From Mesorhizobium sp. STM 4661 (GTDB lineage: Bacteria > Pseudomonadota > Alphaproteobacteria > Rhizobiales > Rhizobiaceae), in assembly GCF_000359125.1 (NCBI RefSeq), contig NZ_CAAF010000003.1, positions 124,001-188,000 of the forward strand: a stretch of DNA of 64,000 nt, given 5' to 3'. Of this stretch, positions 9,737-21,653 are shown piece after piece. Under the pieces are notes generated by a model. It ran no database searches. It saw nothing but the letters and a program-made list of their open reading frames with translations, and was not told where the DNA came from. Position 1 is the stretch's first letter; every line of letters starts with the position of its first letter. Made by a program: the position numbers and the translations under genes.

Positions 9737-9883
9737 TAGGGGAGTAGGGGAGTAGGGGAGTAGGGGAGTAGGGGAGTAGGGGAGTAGGGGAGTAGGGGAG
9801 TAGGCTAGCCACTATTCACATACACATTTCCATCCCATTCGCATTCACTGCTCACTATTCCCTTACTCCCTTACTCCCTTAGG
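9737..9883. repeat. Octanucleotide tandem array with inverted arm, locus 1
   Basis: Eight and a half perfect copies of GGAGTAGG occupy 9737-9804, starting right after the TAG stop of the permease gene. After a unique 49-base spacer, 9854-9883 carries about three and a half degenerate inverted copies (CTATTCCC TTACTCCC TTACTCCC TT). The arms could pair as a long hairpin in RNA. Each unit contains TAG, so the plus strand is closed in all three frames. The same family occurs at 46880-47050. Confidence 0.9.
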
Positions 9884-9892
9884 ACCGGTACG

Positions 9893-10894
9893 ATGCAACT
9901 CAGTCTCGACCAGGCAACAGGACTGTGCCGGATGGCGGCGCTCGGCGCCGGCGCCAATGAGGAAGCGGCCCGGTCGCTTGCCGCCTCCATCGTCGCGGCC
10001 GAGGCGGAAGGGCTCGCCACGGTCGGGCTCACGCATTTCATCGATTATCTCGAAGCACTCGAGGCCGGCCGCATCGACGGCAAGGCCGAGCCGGTCATCA
10101 CCAGGCCGGCGCTCGCGGTCTTTCTCTCCGACGCGCGCGGCGGTCTCGCCCATACCGGCTTCGACCGGACGATCGACGATCTCGCCAAGGCGGCGCGCCT
10201 GTTCGGCGTTGCCATCTTTTCGCAGAAGAATGCCTATACATGCGGCGCGCTCGGCTATTTCACCGGACGCCTGGCTGCACAGGGACTGGTGTCCTTCGCC
10301 GCGACCAACGGGCCGGCCGTGCTTGCCGGCTCGGGCTCGGTCAAGCCGGTCTACTGCACCAACCCGATGTCGTTTGCCGCACCCGCCGCCGACGGTGCGC
10401 CGCTGGTCATCGACCAGTCGTCGAGCGCCACCGCATTCGTCAACATCCGCAAGGCGGCCGAGAACGGCAGACAAATTCCGGAAGGCTGGGCGCTGGACGC
10501 CAGCGGCAACCCGACCACGGACCCGGCTGCCGCCATGAAAGGCGCCATGCTTGCCTTCGGCGGCCAGCGCGGCGCCAACATCGCGCTGATGGTGGAAGTG
10601 CTGGCGGCCGGCCTGTCGGGCGCCAATTGGTCGCTCGACGCGCCGTGGTTCAGCGGCGGGCCGGACAGTCCGGGAACCGGCCTCTTCGTGCTGGCCGTCG
10701 AACCGAAGCTGCTCGATCCCGATTTCGAAAAACGCATGAAGAACCAGCTCGACCGCTTGCGGCGGCGCTTCGGCGTGCATGTGCCCGGCCGCGCCCGGGC
10801 CGAAGCGGCGGAGAAGGCGGCGGCGCGCGGCATAACAGCGCCCAAGGCCGTGGTGCAGCGCATTTCGGAATTCGCCGAACGCTATTCTTCGTAA
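9893..10894 (+). CDS. Malate/L-lactate dehydrogenase family (Ldh2) oxidoreductase
   Basis: A 333-residue NAD(P)-dependent dehydrogenase of the Ldh2 family, which includes malate, ureidoglycolate and sulfolactate dehydrogenases and DpkA-type delta1-piperideine-2-carboxylate reductases. The conserved GLTHFIDYLE, NAYTCGALGYF, NPMSFAAP, and PGRAR segments are present. Following a basic-amino-acid transporter, a role in reducing a cyclic imino acid from lysine or ornithine is attractive but not shown. It starts at ATG 9893, ten bases after an octamer array, and has no strong ribosome binding site. Confidence 0.8.
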   Translation: MQLSLDQATGLCRMAALGAGANEEAARSLAASIVAAEAEGLATVGLTHFIDYLEALEAGRIDGKAEPVITRPALAVFLSDARGGLAHTGFDRTIDDLAKAARLFGVAIFSQKNAYTCGALGYFTGRLAAQGLVSFAATNGPAVLAGSGSVKPVYCTNPMSFAAPAADGAPLVIDQSSSATAFVNIRKAAENGRQIPEGWALDASGNPTTDPAAAMKGAMLAFGGQRGANIALMVEVLAAGLSGANWSLDAPWFSGGPDSPGTGLFVLAVEPKLLDPDFEKRMKNQLDRLRRRFGVHVPGRARAEAAEKAAARGITAPKAVVQRISEFAERYSS

Positions 10895-11045
10895 CAGACC
10901 CTTCAGCATTGGATGAATGACTGCCGGCTTTCCAGTCGGAACATCGCGACGCGCGACTTCTCCGCTCTTGCTGAACCTTTTCCCGGCTGACCGCGACAAA
11001 TCGGTGTTGAGGGCAAAACTAAATTCGTCTTGCACTCGTTGCTTA

Positions 11046-11222
11046 AGGTGCCCGCCCGATCGGCCATGGATGAGATCGGCGGCACCTGTGTCGATGCCAG
11101 GGCTGGGATGGGCGTACTTGCTTCCGCGCCCTCCTGATACCGTCTCAGGTCAGGCCGCTCCGTCGGCCCCTGGCTTCGCATGGATGTCGCCCGGAAAACC
11201 CCGCTTCGGTGGGGTTTTCTGC
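11046..11222 (+). ncRNA. Candidate structured small RNA with its own terminator
   Basis: The 436-base gap between the Ldh-family gene and doxX has no convincing ORF but is highly structured on the plus strand. Hairpin 1 (11047-11086) pairs GGTGCC-GCC-GATC with GATCGGCGGCACC, with two bulged bases. A 7-base stem GCCAGGG/CCCTGGC (11096-11102 with 11168-11174) closes a domain with two inner hairpins (GGGCG/CGCCC and GGCCG/CGGCC). The terminator AAAACCCC-GCTTCGGT-GGGGTTTT then follows. A clear promoter was not found. The terminator has no other plausible nearby gene to serve, which supports an RNA gene. Family unknown. Confidence 0.45.
11195..11218 (+). terminator. Rho-independent terminator after candidate ncRNA
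   Basis: The 8-base stem AAAACCCC/GGGGTTTT has a GCTTCGGT loop and is followed by a T-rich tail (TTTTCTGCTTTT). It lies 300 bases after the Ldh-family stop codon and 113 bases before doxX. Confidence 0.85.
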
Positions 11223-11330
11223 TTTTCAGCATCCAAAGCAGGAAACATGCTGTCTGCGGTCAACTTTTGTTCATTTGACATGGCCGGACCCGTCGGGCGT
11301 TTGCAAGGACCGACAAAAAGAGGAGTCCCA

Positions 11331-11783
11331 ATGTCCGCAACCACCGACAATTCCGGCAAAAGACTTGTCATTCCGGCCCTTGGCGGCCTTTATTCGGCCT
11401 TGCATGATGCCAGCGAGACGCTGCTGCGCGCCGTGGCCGGCATCTTCCTCACCATCCACGGCTCGCAAAAGATCACCAACCCGTTCGGCGCGGCCGAGAT
11501 GGTCGAGGGCCTCGGCTTTTATCCCGGCGCCTTCTGGTCGCTGCTTCTGGCCTGCACCGAATTCTTCGGCGGTATCCTCATCGCCATCGGCCTGCTGACC
11601 CGCCCCGCCGCCTTTGCCGGGATGTTCGTGCTTCTGGTCACCGTCTGGTTCCACTGGGTTACCACGGGGGAGGGTTTTTTTGGCGCCGAAAAGTCGCTGC
11701 TGTGGGCGGCGATCCTGCTGTTCTTCGTCATTCGCGGCGGCAACCGCCATTCGGTCGACGCGCGCATCGGCAAGGCGTTCTGA
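11331..11783 (+). CDS. DoxX family membrane protein
   Basis: A 150-residue integral membrane protein with four predicted helices (about residues 28-48, 63-84, 88-107 and 120-137), the DoxX/SURF4-like fold. HGSQKITNPFG, the FFGGILIAIGLLTRPAA segment, and WFHW are typical. The family's biochemical role is poorly known; some members work with thiosulfate or redox metabolism. The frame is open far upstream, but ATG 11331 has a good ribosome binding site (GAGGAG, 6 bases before) and matches family length. The next gene, 111 bases on, is the NDUFA9-like reductase. Confidence 0.9.
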   Translation: MSATTDNSGKRLVIPALGGLYSALHDASETLLRAVAGIFLTIHGSQKITNPFGAAEMVEGLGFYPGAFWSLLLACTEFFGGILIAIGLLTRPAAFAGMFVLLVTVWFHWVTTGEGFFGAEKSLLWAAILLFFVIRGGNRHSVDARIGKAF

Positions 11784-11894
11784 ACCGGCTAAACCAGGGC
11801 ATCGGCGACGACACGTCGCCCTTTGCCTTTGGCGCGAAACGGACTATGAAACGGCTTCAGCCAAGCCAATCTGGAAAGCGCGCCGGAGCCAGCC

Positions 11895-12869
11895 ATGACC
11901 GAAATCCTGCAGACCCCAAAGCTCGTCGTCGTGTTCGGCGGCTCAGGCTTTGTCGGCCGCCATGTCGTGCGGGCGCTGGCCAAGCGCGGCTACCGCATCA
12001 GGGTTCCCGTCCGCCGGCCTGATCTCGCCGGTCATCTGCAGCCGCTCGGCAATGTCGGCCAGATCCAGCCGGTGCAGGCCAATGTGCGCGTGCGCTGGTC
12101 GGTCGACCGCGCCGTGCAGGGCGCCGACCATGTCATCAACCTGGTCGCCATCCTGCATGAGAGCGGCCGCCAGAAATTCACCACCGTGCACGAGTTCGGC
12201 TCTCGCGCCGTCGCCGAGGCGGCGCGCGCCGTCGGCGCCGACCTCACCCACATCTCGGCGCTGGGCGCCGATCTGAATTCGCAATCGGACTATGCACGCA
12301 CCAAGGCGCTCGGCGAAAAGGCGGTGCTGGAGACGATCGGGGATGCCGTCATCTTCAGGCCGTCGATCAATTTCGGGCCGGAGGACGCCTTCTTCAACCG
12401 CTTCGCCAACATGGCGCGCTATTCGCCGGTGCTGCCGCTGATCGGCGGCGGCCAGACCAAATTCCAGCCGGTCTATGTCGGCGATGTCGCCGAAGCGGTG
12501 GCGCGCTCGGTCGAGGGCAAGGTCAAGGGTGGCCAGATCTACGAACTCGGCGGGCCGCAGGTGCTGACCTTCAAGGAGTGCATGGAGGAAATGCTCGCGG
12601 TGATCGAGCGCAGGCGGCTTCTCGTGCCGGTGCCGTGGTGGGTGGCGAACATGCAGGCATCGATCCTCGGCCTCTTTCCCAATCCGCTGCTGACCAAGGA
12701 TCAGGTACTGCAACTGCGCGAGCACAATATCGTCTCCGACAAGGCCACCAAGGAAAGCCGGACGCTCGTCGGCCTCGGCATCCAGCCGCAATCGATCGGA
12801 ACGATCCTGCCGAGCTACCTCTGGCGCTTCCGCGCCGCCGGCCAGTTCCAGCGCAAGTCCGCGGCTTAA
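11895..12869 (+). CDS. NDUFA9-like NAD(P)-binding protein (complex I 39 kDa subunit family)
   Basis: A 324-residue atypical short-chain dehydrogenase of the family related to mitochondrial complex I subunit NDUFA9. The Rossmann motif GGSGFVGRHVV is at residues 15-25; ISALGAD and YARTKALGE form the region of the SDR active site, with the tyrosine and lysine both present. RPSINFGPEDAFFNRFA, and VYVGDVAEAVA are family hallmarks. Alphaproteobacterial members are probably assembly or accessory factors of complex I, or reductases; function is unproven. ATG 11895 is preceded by GGAG. Confidence 0.85.
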   Translation: MTEILQTPKLVVVFGGSGFVGRHVVRALAKRGYRIRVPVRRPDLAGHLQPLGNVGQIQPVQANVRVRWSVDRAVQGADHVINLVAILHESGRQKFTTVHEFGSRAVAEAARAVGADLTHISALGADLNSQSDYARTKALGEKAVLETIGDAVIFRPSINFGPEDAFFNRFANMARYSPVLPLIGGGQTKFQPVYVGDVAEAVARSVEGKVKGGQIYELGGPQVLTFKECMEEMLAVIERRRLLVPVPWWVANMQASILGLFPNPLLTKDQVLQLREHNIVSDKATKESRTLVGLGIQPQSIGTILPSYLWRFRAAGQFQRKSAA

Positions 12870-12880
12870 TCCGCAATCGG

Positions 12881-16976
<4,096 letters not shown>

Positions 16977-17003
16977 CCAATCTGGATGTTTTGAATTGGG
17001 CTC

Positions 17004-17027
17004 ATTGGCGCGCTCTGCCGCGCCAAT
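17004..17027 (+). terminator. Hairpin downstream of gyrB, possible terminator
   Basis: The perfect 9-base stem ATTGGCGCG/CGCGCCAAT with a CTCTGC loop lies 27 bases after the gyrB stop. There is no T tract, so intrinsic termination is doubtful; it may instead stabilise the mRNA end. Confidence 0.45.
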
Positions 17028-17085
17028 GTCACTTGCACTGCAATAAAATCATTTGACGACCGGCCGGAACAGAAGGCCCTCCGGG

Positions 17086-17111
17086 ACATTGTGACAGATC
17101 GATCACAATGT
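17086..17111. promoter_or_regulatory. Perfect palindrome, candidate operator
   Basis: ACATTGTGA and TCACAATGT form a perfect 9-base inverted repeat around an 8-base spacer, ending 16 bases before the ATG of the 25-residue membrane protein. Shape and position suit repression of the two-gene operon. TGTGA-N8-TCACA resembles a CRP half-site pair, but the spacer is 8 instead of 6. Confidence 0.45.
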
Positions 17112-17127
17112 CTCACAGGAGGACTTC

Positions 17128-17205
17128 ATGGGACGCGGCATTCTGCTCTGGTTGCTTGGAATTCCGATTCCGATCATCATTCTCATCATGCTTTTCGTGC
17201 GATAG
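17128..17205 (+). CDS. 25-residue hydrophobic small membrane protein
   Basis: A short gene, ATG 17128 to TAG 17205, with an ideal ribosome binding site (CAGGAGGA, 5 bases before the start). The product is a single membrane helix: it begins MGRGILLWLLGIP, continues with a run of proline, isoleucine and leucine, and ends LFVR. The strong site, the charged ends around a hydrophobic core and the 9-base distance to the next membrane-protein gene argue that it is real. The function is unknown; it may be an accessory of the downstream protein. Confidence 0.7.
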   Translation: MGRGILLWLLGIPIPIIILIMLFVR

Positions 17206-17214
17206 GGGGCGTCG

Positions 17215-18129
17215 ATGCAGTCCACCCTATCGGCTGTCGACATCTCCGCACCGACGGAATTACCCTCTACCGCCGTCAGTTGGGGGCCGATCATCGCCGG
17301 CGCCTTCGCGGCTTCAACGCTGACCTTCATCCTGATGCTGCTTGGTTCCGGCCTCGGGCTGAGCATGGTTTCGCCATGGTCCGGTGCGGGCGCCTCGGTC
17401 ACCACCTTCGCGGTTTCGACCGCGGTCTGGCTGATCGTGGTGCAGTGGTTGTCGTCGGGCGTCGGCGGCTATCTCGCCGGCCGGCTGCGCACCAAATGGG
17501 TTGGTATCCACACCGATGAAGTCTATTTCCGCGATACCGCCCACGGTTTTCTGGCCTGGGCGCTTGCCACGCTGCTCGTCGTCGGCGTGCTCGGCTCGGC
17601 GCTTTCCGCGGCACTCGGTACCGGCGTTCAGGCCGCTTCGACTGTCGCATCGGGCGCCGCGATGGGTGCGTCGGCGGGTGCTTCAGCGAATGCCAGTGGG
17701 GCATCAGCCGACAATGCGACATCCTATCTCGTGGACTCGCTGTTCCGTCCGGCCGATGCAAGCAGGCTCGCGGCTGCCAGTCCGGATGGCGATGCTGCGG
17801 CACAGGCTTCGCGTATCCTGATCGCAAGTGCCGCGGCAGGCGAAATCTCGGCCGAGGACAAGACCTATCTGTCGCGGCTGGTCGCCGCGCGAACCGGCCT
17901 GTCGGAAGCCGATGCCCAGGCGCGTGTCGATGCCCTGGTCGCCAAGGCGCAGGATGCCAAGATGAAGGCGCAGGAAGCTGCCGACACCGCCAGGAAGGCG
18001 GGCGCCACCTTCGCGCTTCTCGGCGCCCTGTCGCTTGTCATCGGCGCCTTCATTGCCAGTGCCGCCGCGGCTCTCGGCGGCAGGCAGCGCGACGACGAAG
18101 AAGAAGCGGTTCTGCTGACCACCCGTTGA
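17215..18129 (+). CDS. Uncharacterised multi-spanning membrane protein
   Basis: A 304-residue protein of unknown function. Helices are visible at about residues 22-50, 62-83, 103-130 and 268-292. Between helix 3 and the last helix lies a soluble Ala/Ser-rich linker (residues 131-160) and a region with SRLVAARTGLSEADAQARVDALVAKAQDA-type helices. The DAQARVD helix pattern resembles short tail motifs seen in other rhizobial membrane proteins called PhnA-like, but I cannot confirm a family. It is the second gene of an operon behind the 25-residue protein; a terminator follows. Confidence 0.75.
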   Translation: MQSTLSAVDISAPTELPSTAVSWGPIIAGAFAASTLTFILMLLGSGLGLSMVSPWSGAGASVTTFAVSTAVWLIVVQWLSSGVGGYLAGRLRTKWVGIHTDEVYFRDTAHGFLAWALATLLVVGVLGSALSAALGTGVQAASTVASGAAMGASAGASANASGASADNATSYLVDSLFRPADASRLAAASPDGDAAAQASRILIASAAAGEISAEDKTYLSRLVAARTGLSEADAQARVDALVAKAQDAKMKAQEAADTARKAGATFALLGALSLVIGAFIASAAAALGGRQRDDEEEAVLLTTR

Positions 18130-18158
18130 TCGGCGCCCGAACGGCTTCGATCTTCTTC

Positions 18159-18198
18159 AATCCACTCCGGGACTGATATTCCGGAGTGGATTGTTTTT
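18159..18198 (+). terminator. Rho-independent terminator
   Basis: The 12-base stem AATCCACTCCGG/CCGGAGTGGATT has a GACTGATATT loop followed by GTTTTT. It ends the membrane-protein operon and lies between convergent genes. Confidence 0.92.
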
Positions 18199-18201
18199 GA
18201 C

Positions 18202-19734
18202 CTACTCTCCAGCGGGGGTCGTCGGCACTATTTGACTGGGCTCAAGCTTGCGGCCGAGATCGACGGCGTCGCGCAGCACGGCAAGATGCGAGCGTGGCGG
18301 AGTGCCGGCGGACGCGGCGATCTCGACGCCGGTCGCCGCCAACGACCAGTAGAGCGTGTGCGTGAAGATGCGGCCAAGCGAACCGCGCAGTTCGACCTCA
18401 ATGTTCTCAACGCCGGGGCCGAAATTTTCCATCATCGGTCCGGAGATCGGGTCGCCGGTCAGCCAGCCATTGCCCCTGTCGAAGATGTTGGTCCAGCGCG
18501 TCGCGGCAAACACCGCGCCATGATGCATCGCGCGCTGCGGCTTGCCCGAACGACTGCGTCCTTCCTGATAAAGCACGGTGCCGCCGGTTCCCTCGGCAAC
18601 CGGCGGGCAAGCCGAGAACAACCGCTCGGCAATGCCGCGCCTGAATTCGGCGAGATTGTAGGTCACCAGAAATTCGCTGTGGGTCAGCGGGCTGCCGAGC
18701 GTGACCAAATCGCTGATCTTCCACGGCAGCGGATGATCGGCGTCCCGGGTGCGGAGTTGCCGATAGAGCTTCCACTGATCGCGCCGGAACCCGGAAAGGT
18801 CGTCTAACCTGTCGGGCCACGCGGAACCATCTGACTTGAGCGTGGCCTTGTCGACGGCGCGGATCGCCTTCAGCCTCGCCTTGTCGCGGGCGGCTTCCAG
18901 CTTTCGCGGCCTGAAGTCGGCCCATAATATCTGCAGCAGATCATAGGCGATGATCGATCCCAGGCTGTGCGAGACGAGCACGATCCGGTCGTAGGCATCG
19001 TCCATCATCAGCCGCTTCAACAGCGTCAGGCCACGGTCGCGGACAAGCGCGCGCTTCTCGACCGTCGCCGCTTCAGCCCGCACATAGGCGGCCACATCGC
19101 CGAAATAGGGCAGCCAGAACCGGTCCACCGCCCAGATCACCAACGAGGCCAGGATGGTGACGACCATGCCGGTGGCCCAGGAGATGCAGCCTTGCCAGGC
19201 CGACGTCGCGAGCGCGAGCGCCGCTGCGAGGACGGCTATGACGGCCAAAAGCGTGACGAGGTAGAGCCCGCGGGCGTCGCGTGGAATGTCGGCGGGTTTG
19301 CGCCAGACAAGGTTCGTCACCCAGGCGGCGAGCCGGCCCCGCGTCGTGCCTTGCGTGATGTCGGCCCAGTAAAGCTCGTAGAAATCGGTACGGCGGCCGT
19401 CGACATCGTAAGGGGTGGTGATCCGGCGAAGCTCGTGCGAATTCGTCCGGCTGTCGGGCGTGATCCAGCTCTGGTTGATCTTCACACCGGGGTCGGCTGG
19501 ATCGGCGACATGGGCATAGAACGGCGCGCGGGCGGGGTCATGGCTCCAGACTGCCTCGACAAACCCCCTCAGCGTGTCCATGGGCCGCTGCTCGCCCATG
19601 CCATGCACGATCACCACCGCCTGGCTGAGTTTGCGTGGCGCCTTTGCGGAAGCCGGCGGGTTGGTGACCGGCGATGCGGCAGGGCGAGGGTCGGACACCA
19701 GCACCTCCATCGATGACGCTATCGACGAGAACAT
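18202..19734 (-). CDS. Membrane-anchored alpha/beta hydrolase
   Basis: A 510-residue protein with an alpha/beta-hydrolase fold interrupted by a membrane hairpin. The first strand with HGMGEQRP is at residues 44-51 and the nucleophile elbow SHSLGS lies near 262-267. Between them two hydrophobic helices (about 160-180 and 186-207) anchor the protein in the inner membrane. VTLGSPLTHSEF follows the elbow. No close functional family is recognised; lipase or esterase activity is the default inference. Starts at ATG 19734 or ATG 19710 are both possible. It lies alone between two terminators. Confidence 0.75.
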   Translation of the reverse strand: MFSSIASSMEVLVSDPRPAASPVTNPPASAKAPRKLSQAVVIVHGMGEQRPMDTLRGFVEAVWSHDPARAPFYAHVADPADPGVKINQSWITPDSRTNSHELRRITTPYDVDGRRTDFYELYWADITQGTTRGRLAAWVTNLVWRKPADIPRDARGLYLVTLLAVIAVLAAALALATSAWQGCISWATGMVVTILASLVIWAVDRFWLPYFGDVAAYVRAEAATVEKRALVRDRGLTLLKRLMMDDAYDRIVLVSHSLGSIIAYDLLQILWADFRPRKLEAARDKARLKAIRAVDKATLKSDGSAWPDRLDDLSGFRRDQWKLYRQLRTRDADHPLPWKISDLVTLGSPLTHSEFLVTYNLAEFRRGIAERLFSACPPVAEGTGGTVLYQEGRSRSGKPQRAMHHGAVFAATRWTNIFDRGNGWLTGDPISGPMMENFGPGVENIEVELRGSLGRIFTHTLYWSLAATGVEIAASAGTPPRSHLAVLRDAVDLGRKLEPSQIVPTTPAGE

Positions 19735-19769
19735 GCCATCGTAGCTTCAAAACCGGCGGCAGGCCAAGA

Positions 19770-19797
19770 GAAAGCCCGGTGCGGAGCCGGGCTTTTC
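19770..19797 (-). terminator. Terminator of the pnt operon
   Basis: The stem AAAGCCCGG/CCGGGCTTT with a short TGCGGAG-type loop lies 27 bases beyond the pntB stop. Read on the minus strand it is followed by CTCTTGGCC, on the plus strand by TTCTTGG. Confidence 0.8.
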
Positions 19798-19823
19798 TTG
19801 GTCCGATTGGCCGTGAGGCCAGA

Positions 19824-21221
19824 TCAGTGATCCATGGCCTTGACGATTTCCTCGGTCATCTTCTTGGCATCGCCGAGCAGCATCATGGTGCCGTCCTTGT
19901 AGAACAGCGTGTTGTCGATGCCGGCATAGCCGGAGCCGAGCGAGCGCTTGACGAACAGGCAGGTGCGGGCCTTGTCGACGTCGAGGATCGGCATGCCGTA
20001 GATCGGTGACGACTTGTCGTCGCGGGCGGACGGGTTGGTGACGTCGTTGGCGCCGATGACATAGGCGACATCGGCCTGCGCGAATTCGGAATTGATGTCC
20101 TCGAGCTCGAACACTTCGTCGTAAGGCACGTTTGCTTCGGCGAGCAGCACGTTCATGTGGCCGGGCATGCGGCCGGCGACCGGGTGGATGGCATATTTCA
20201 CGTCAACGCCGTTGGCCTTGAGCTTGTCGGCCATTTCGCGCAACGCGTGCTGCGCCTGGGCGACCGCCATGCCGTAACCCGGTACGATGATGACCTTCTG
20301 CGCGTTCATCATCAGGTAGGCCGCATCGTCGGCCGACCCCTGCTTGACCGTGCGCTCGATGCCGTCATCGGCGGCGGCCGCCGTCTCGCCGCCAAAGCCA
20401 CCGAGGATGACCGAAATGAACGAGCGGTTCATGCCCTTGCACATGATGTAGGACAGGATCGCGCCGGACGAGCCGACCAGCGCACCGGTGATGATCAGCG
20501 CCAGATTGCCGAGCGTGAAGCCGAGCGCGGCGGCCGCCCAGCCGGAATAGGAGTTGAGCATCGAGACGACCACCGGCATGTCGGCGCCGCCGATCGGAAT
20601 GATCAGCAGGATGCCGAGCACCAACGAGGCGGCAACGATCAACCAGAAGATGAGTTTCGACTCGGTGGTGACCAGCAGCACGATCAGCACGATCAGCGCG
20701 ACGCCAAGTGCTGCATTGATGAAGTGGCGGCCGCCGATCATGATCGGCTTGCCCGACATGCGGCCGTCAAGCTTGAGGAAGGCAATGACCGAGCCGGTGA
20801 AGGTGATGGCGCCGATGGCGACGCCAAGGCTCATCTCGATCAATGCCTGGGCATGGATATCGCCGTCCGTGCCGATGCCGAAACTTTCCGGCGCATAGAT
20901 GGCGGCGGCCGCCACCATCACGGCGGCAAGGCCGACCAGCGAGTGGAAGGCGGCGACCAACTGCGGCATCGAGGTCATGGCGATGCGCCGCGCGGTGACG
21001 GCACCGACGCCGCCACCGATGGCGAGGCCGAGTACGATCAGGCCGAAGCGGCCGGCCGAAGGGGTCGCCAGCGCCAGCGTGGTGCAAACAGCGATGCCCA
21101 TGCCGATCATGCCGTACATGTTGCCCTGGCGGCTGGTGGTCGGATGCGACAGGCCGCGCAGCGCCATGATGAACAGGACGCCCGAGACGAGGTAGAGGAA
21201 GGACGCGAAGTTGGCGTTCAT
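19824..21221 (-). CDS. pntB: NAD(P) transhydrogenase subunit beta
   Basis: A 465-residue inner-membrane subunit of the proton-translocating transhydrogenase, which uses the proton gradient to make NADPH from NADH. About nine membrane helices (residues 1-260) are followed by the NADP-binding domain III with the GYGMAVAQAQHAL motif, AIHPVAGRMPGHMNVLLAEA and a conserved KRSLGSGYAGIDN near the end. Length and order match rhizobial PntB. It lies 6 bases behind pntAB, the last gene of the operon before a terminator. Confidence 0.97.
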   Translation of the reverse strand: MNANFASFLYLVSGVLFIMALRGLSHPTTSRQGNMYGMIGMGIAVCTTLALATPSAGRFGLIVLGLAIGGGVGAVTARRIAMTSMPQLVAAFHSLVGLAAVMVAAAAIYAPESFGIGTDGDIHAQALIEMSLGVAIGAITFTGSVIAFLKLDGRMSGKPIMIGGRHFINAALGVALIVLIVLLVTTESKLIFWLIVAASLVLGILLIIPIGGADMPVVVSMLNSYSGWAAAALGFTLGNLALIITGALVGSSGAILSYIMCKGMNRSFISVILGGFGGETAAAADDGIERTVKQGSADDAAYLMMNAQKVIIVPGYGMAVAQAQHALREMADKLKANGVDVKYAIHPVAGRMPGHMNVLLAEANVPYDEVFELEDINSEFAQADVAYVIGANDVTNPSARDDKSSPIYGMPILDVDKARTCLFVKRSLGSGYAGIDNTLFYKDGTMMLLGDAKKMTEEIVKAMDH

Positions 21222-21227
21222 GGCGCT

Positions 21228-21653
21228 CTACTTGTCCTTCTTCTTGTACATGGCCAGCATGCGCTGGGTGACGAGGAAGCCGCCGAAGATGTTGACGGAG
21301 ACGAGCATCAGCGCGACGAAGCCGAAGCCGGCGGCAATGCCGGAGGCCGCGATGCCGACGGCAAGCAGCGCGCCGACGACGATGACCGAGGAGATGGCGT
21401 TGGTGACGGCCATCAGCGGTGTGTGCAGCGCCGGCGTCACCGACCACACGACATAGTAGCCGACGAAGATCGCCAGCACGAAAATGGCGAAGCGGAAGAC
21501 GAAGGGGTCGATGGCGCCGCCGGACAGGGCATGGGCGGCGTCACCCGCCGCATCGGCGCCGCCGGGCGCATTGGCCAGGTTCCGCACCGCCAGCCGGACG
21601 GCGGCACTTGCCTGGTCGAGCTGGTCGAGGGCCTGCTGCAAGGTCTGGTCCAT
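21228..21653 (-). CDS. pntAB: NAD(P) transhydrogenase subunit alpha part 2 (membrane domain)
   Basis: A 141-residue protein carrying the membrane part of the alpha subunit, which is a separate gene in alphaproteobacteria. Three or four helices follow an amphipathic N-terminus; [20 protein letters not shown] and [14 protein letters not shown] are strongly conserved. The ATG overlaps the pntAA stop by one base (TGATG), showing translational coupling; GTG 21656 is a possible alternative. It assembles with PntAA and PntB. Confidence 0.96.
   Translation of the reverse strand: MDQTLQQALDQLDQASAAVRLAVRNLANAPGGADAAGDAAHALSGGAIDPFVFRFAIFVLAIFVGYYVVWSVTPALHTPLMAVTNAISSVIVVGALLAVGIAASGIAAGFGFVALMLVSVNIFGGFLVTQRMLAMYKKKDK

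Noticed and set aside
17086-17111. CRP binding site
   Set aside because: TGTGA and TCACA are 8 bases apart instead of 6, so the palindrome is kept as an unassigned operator.
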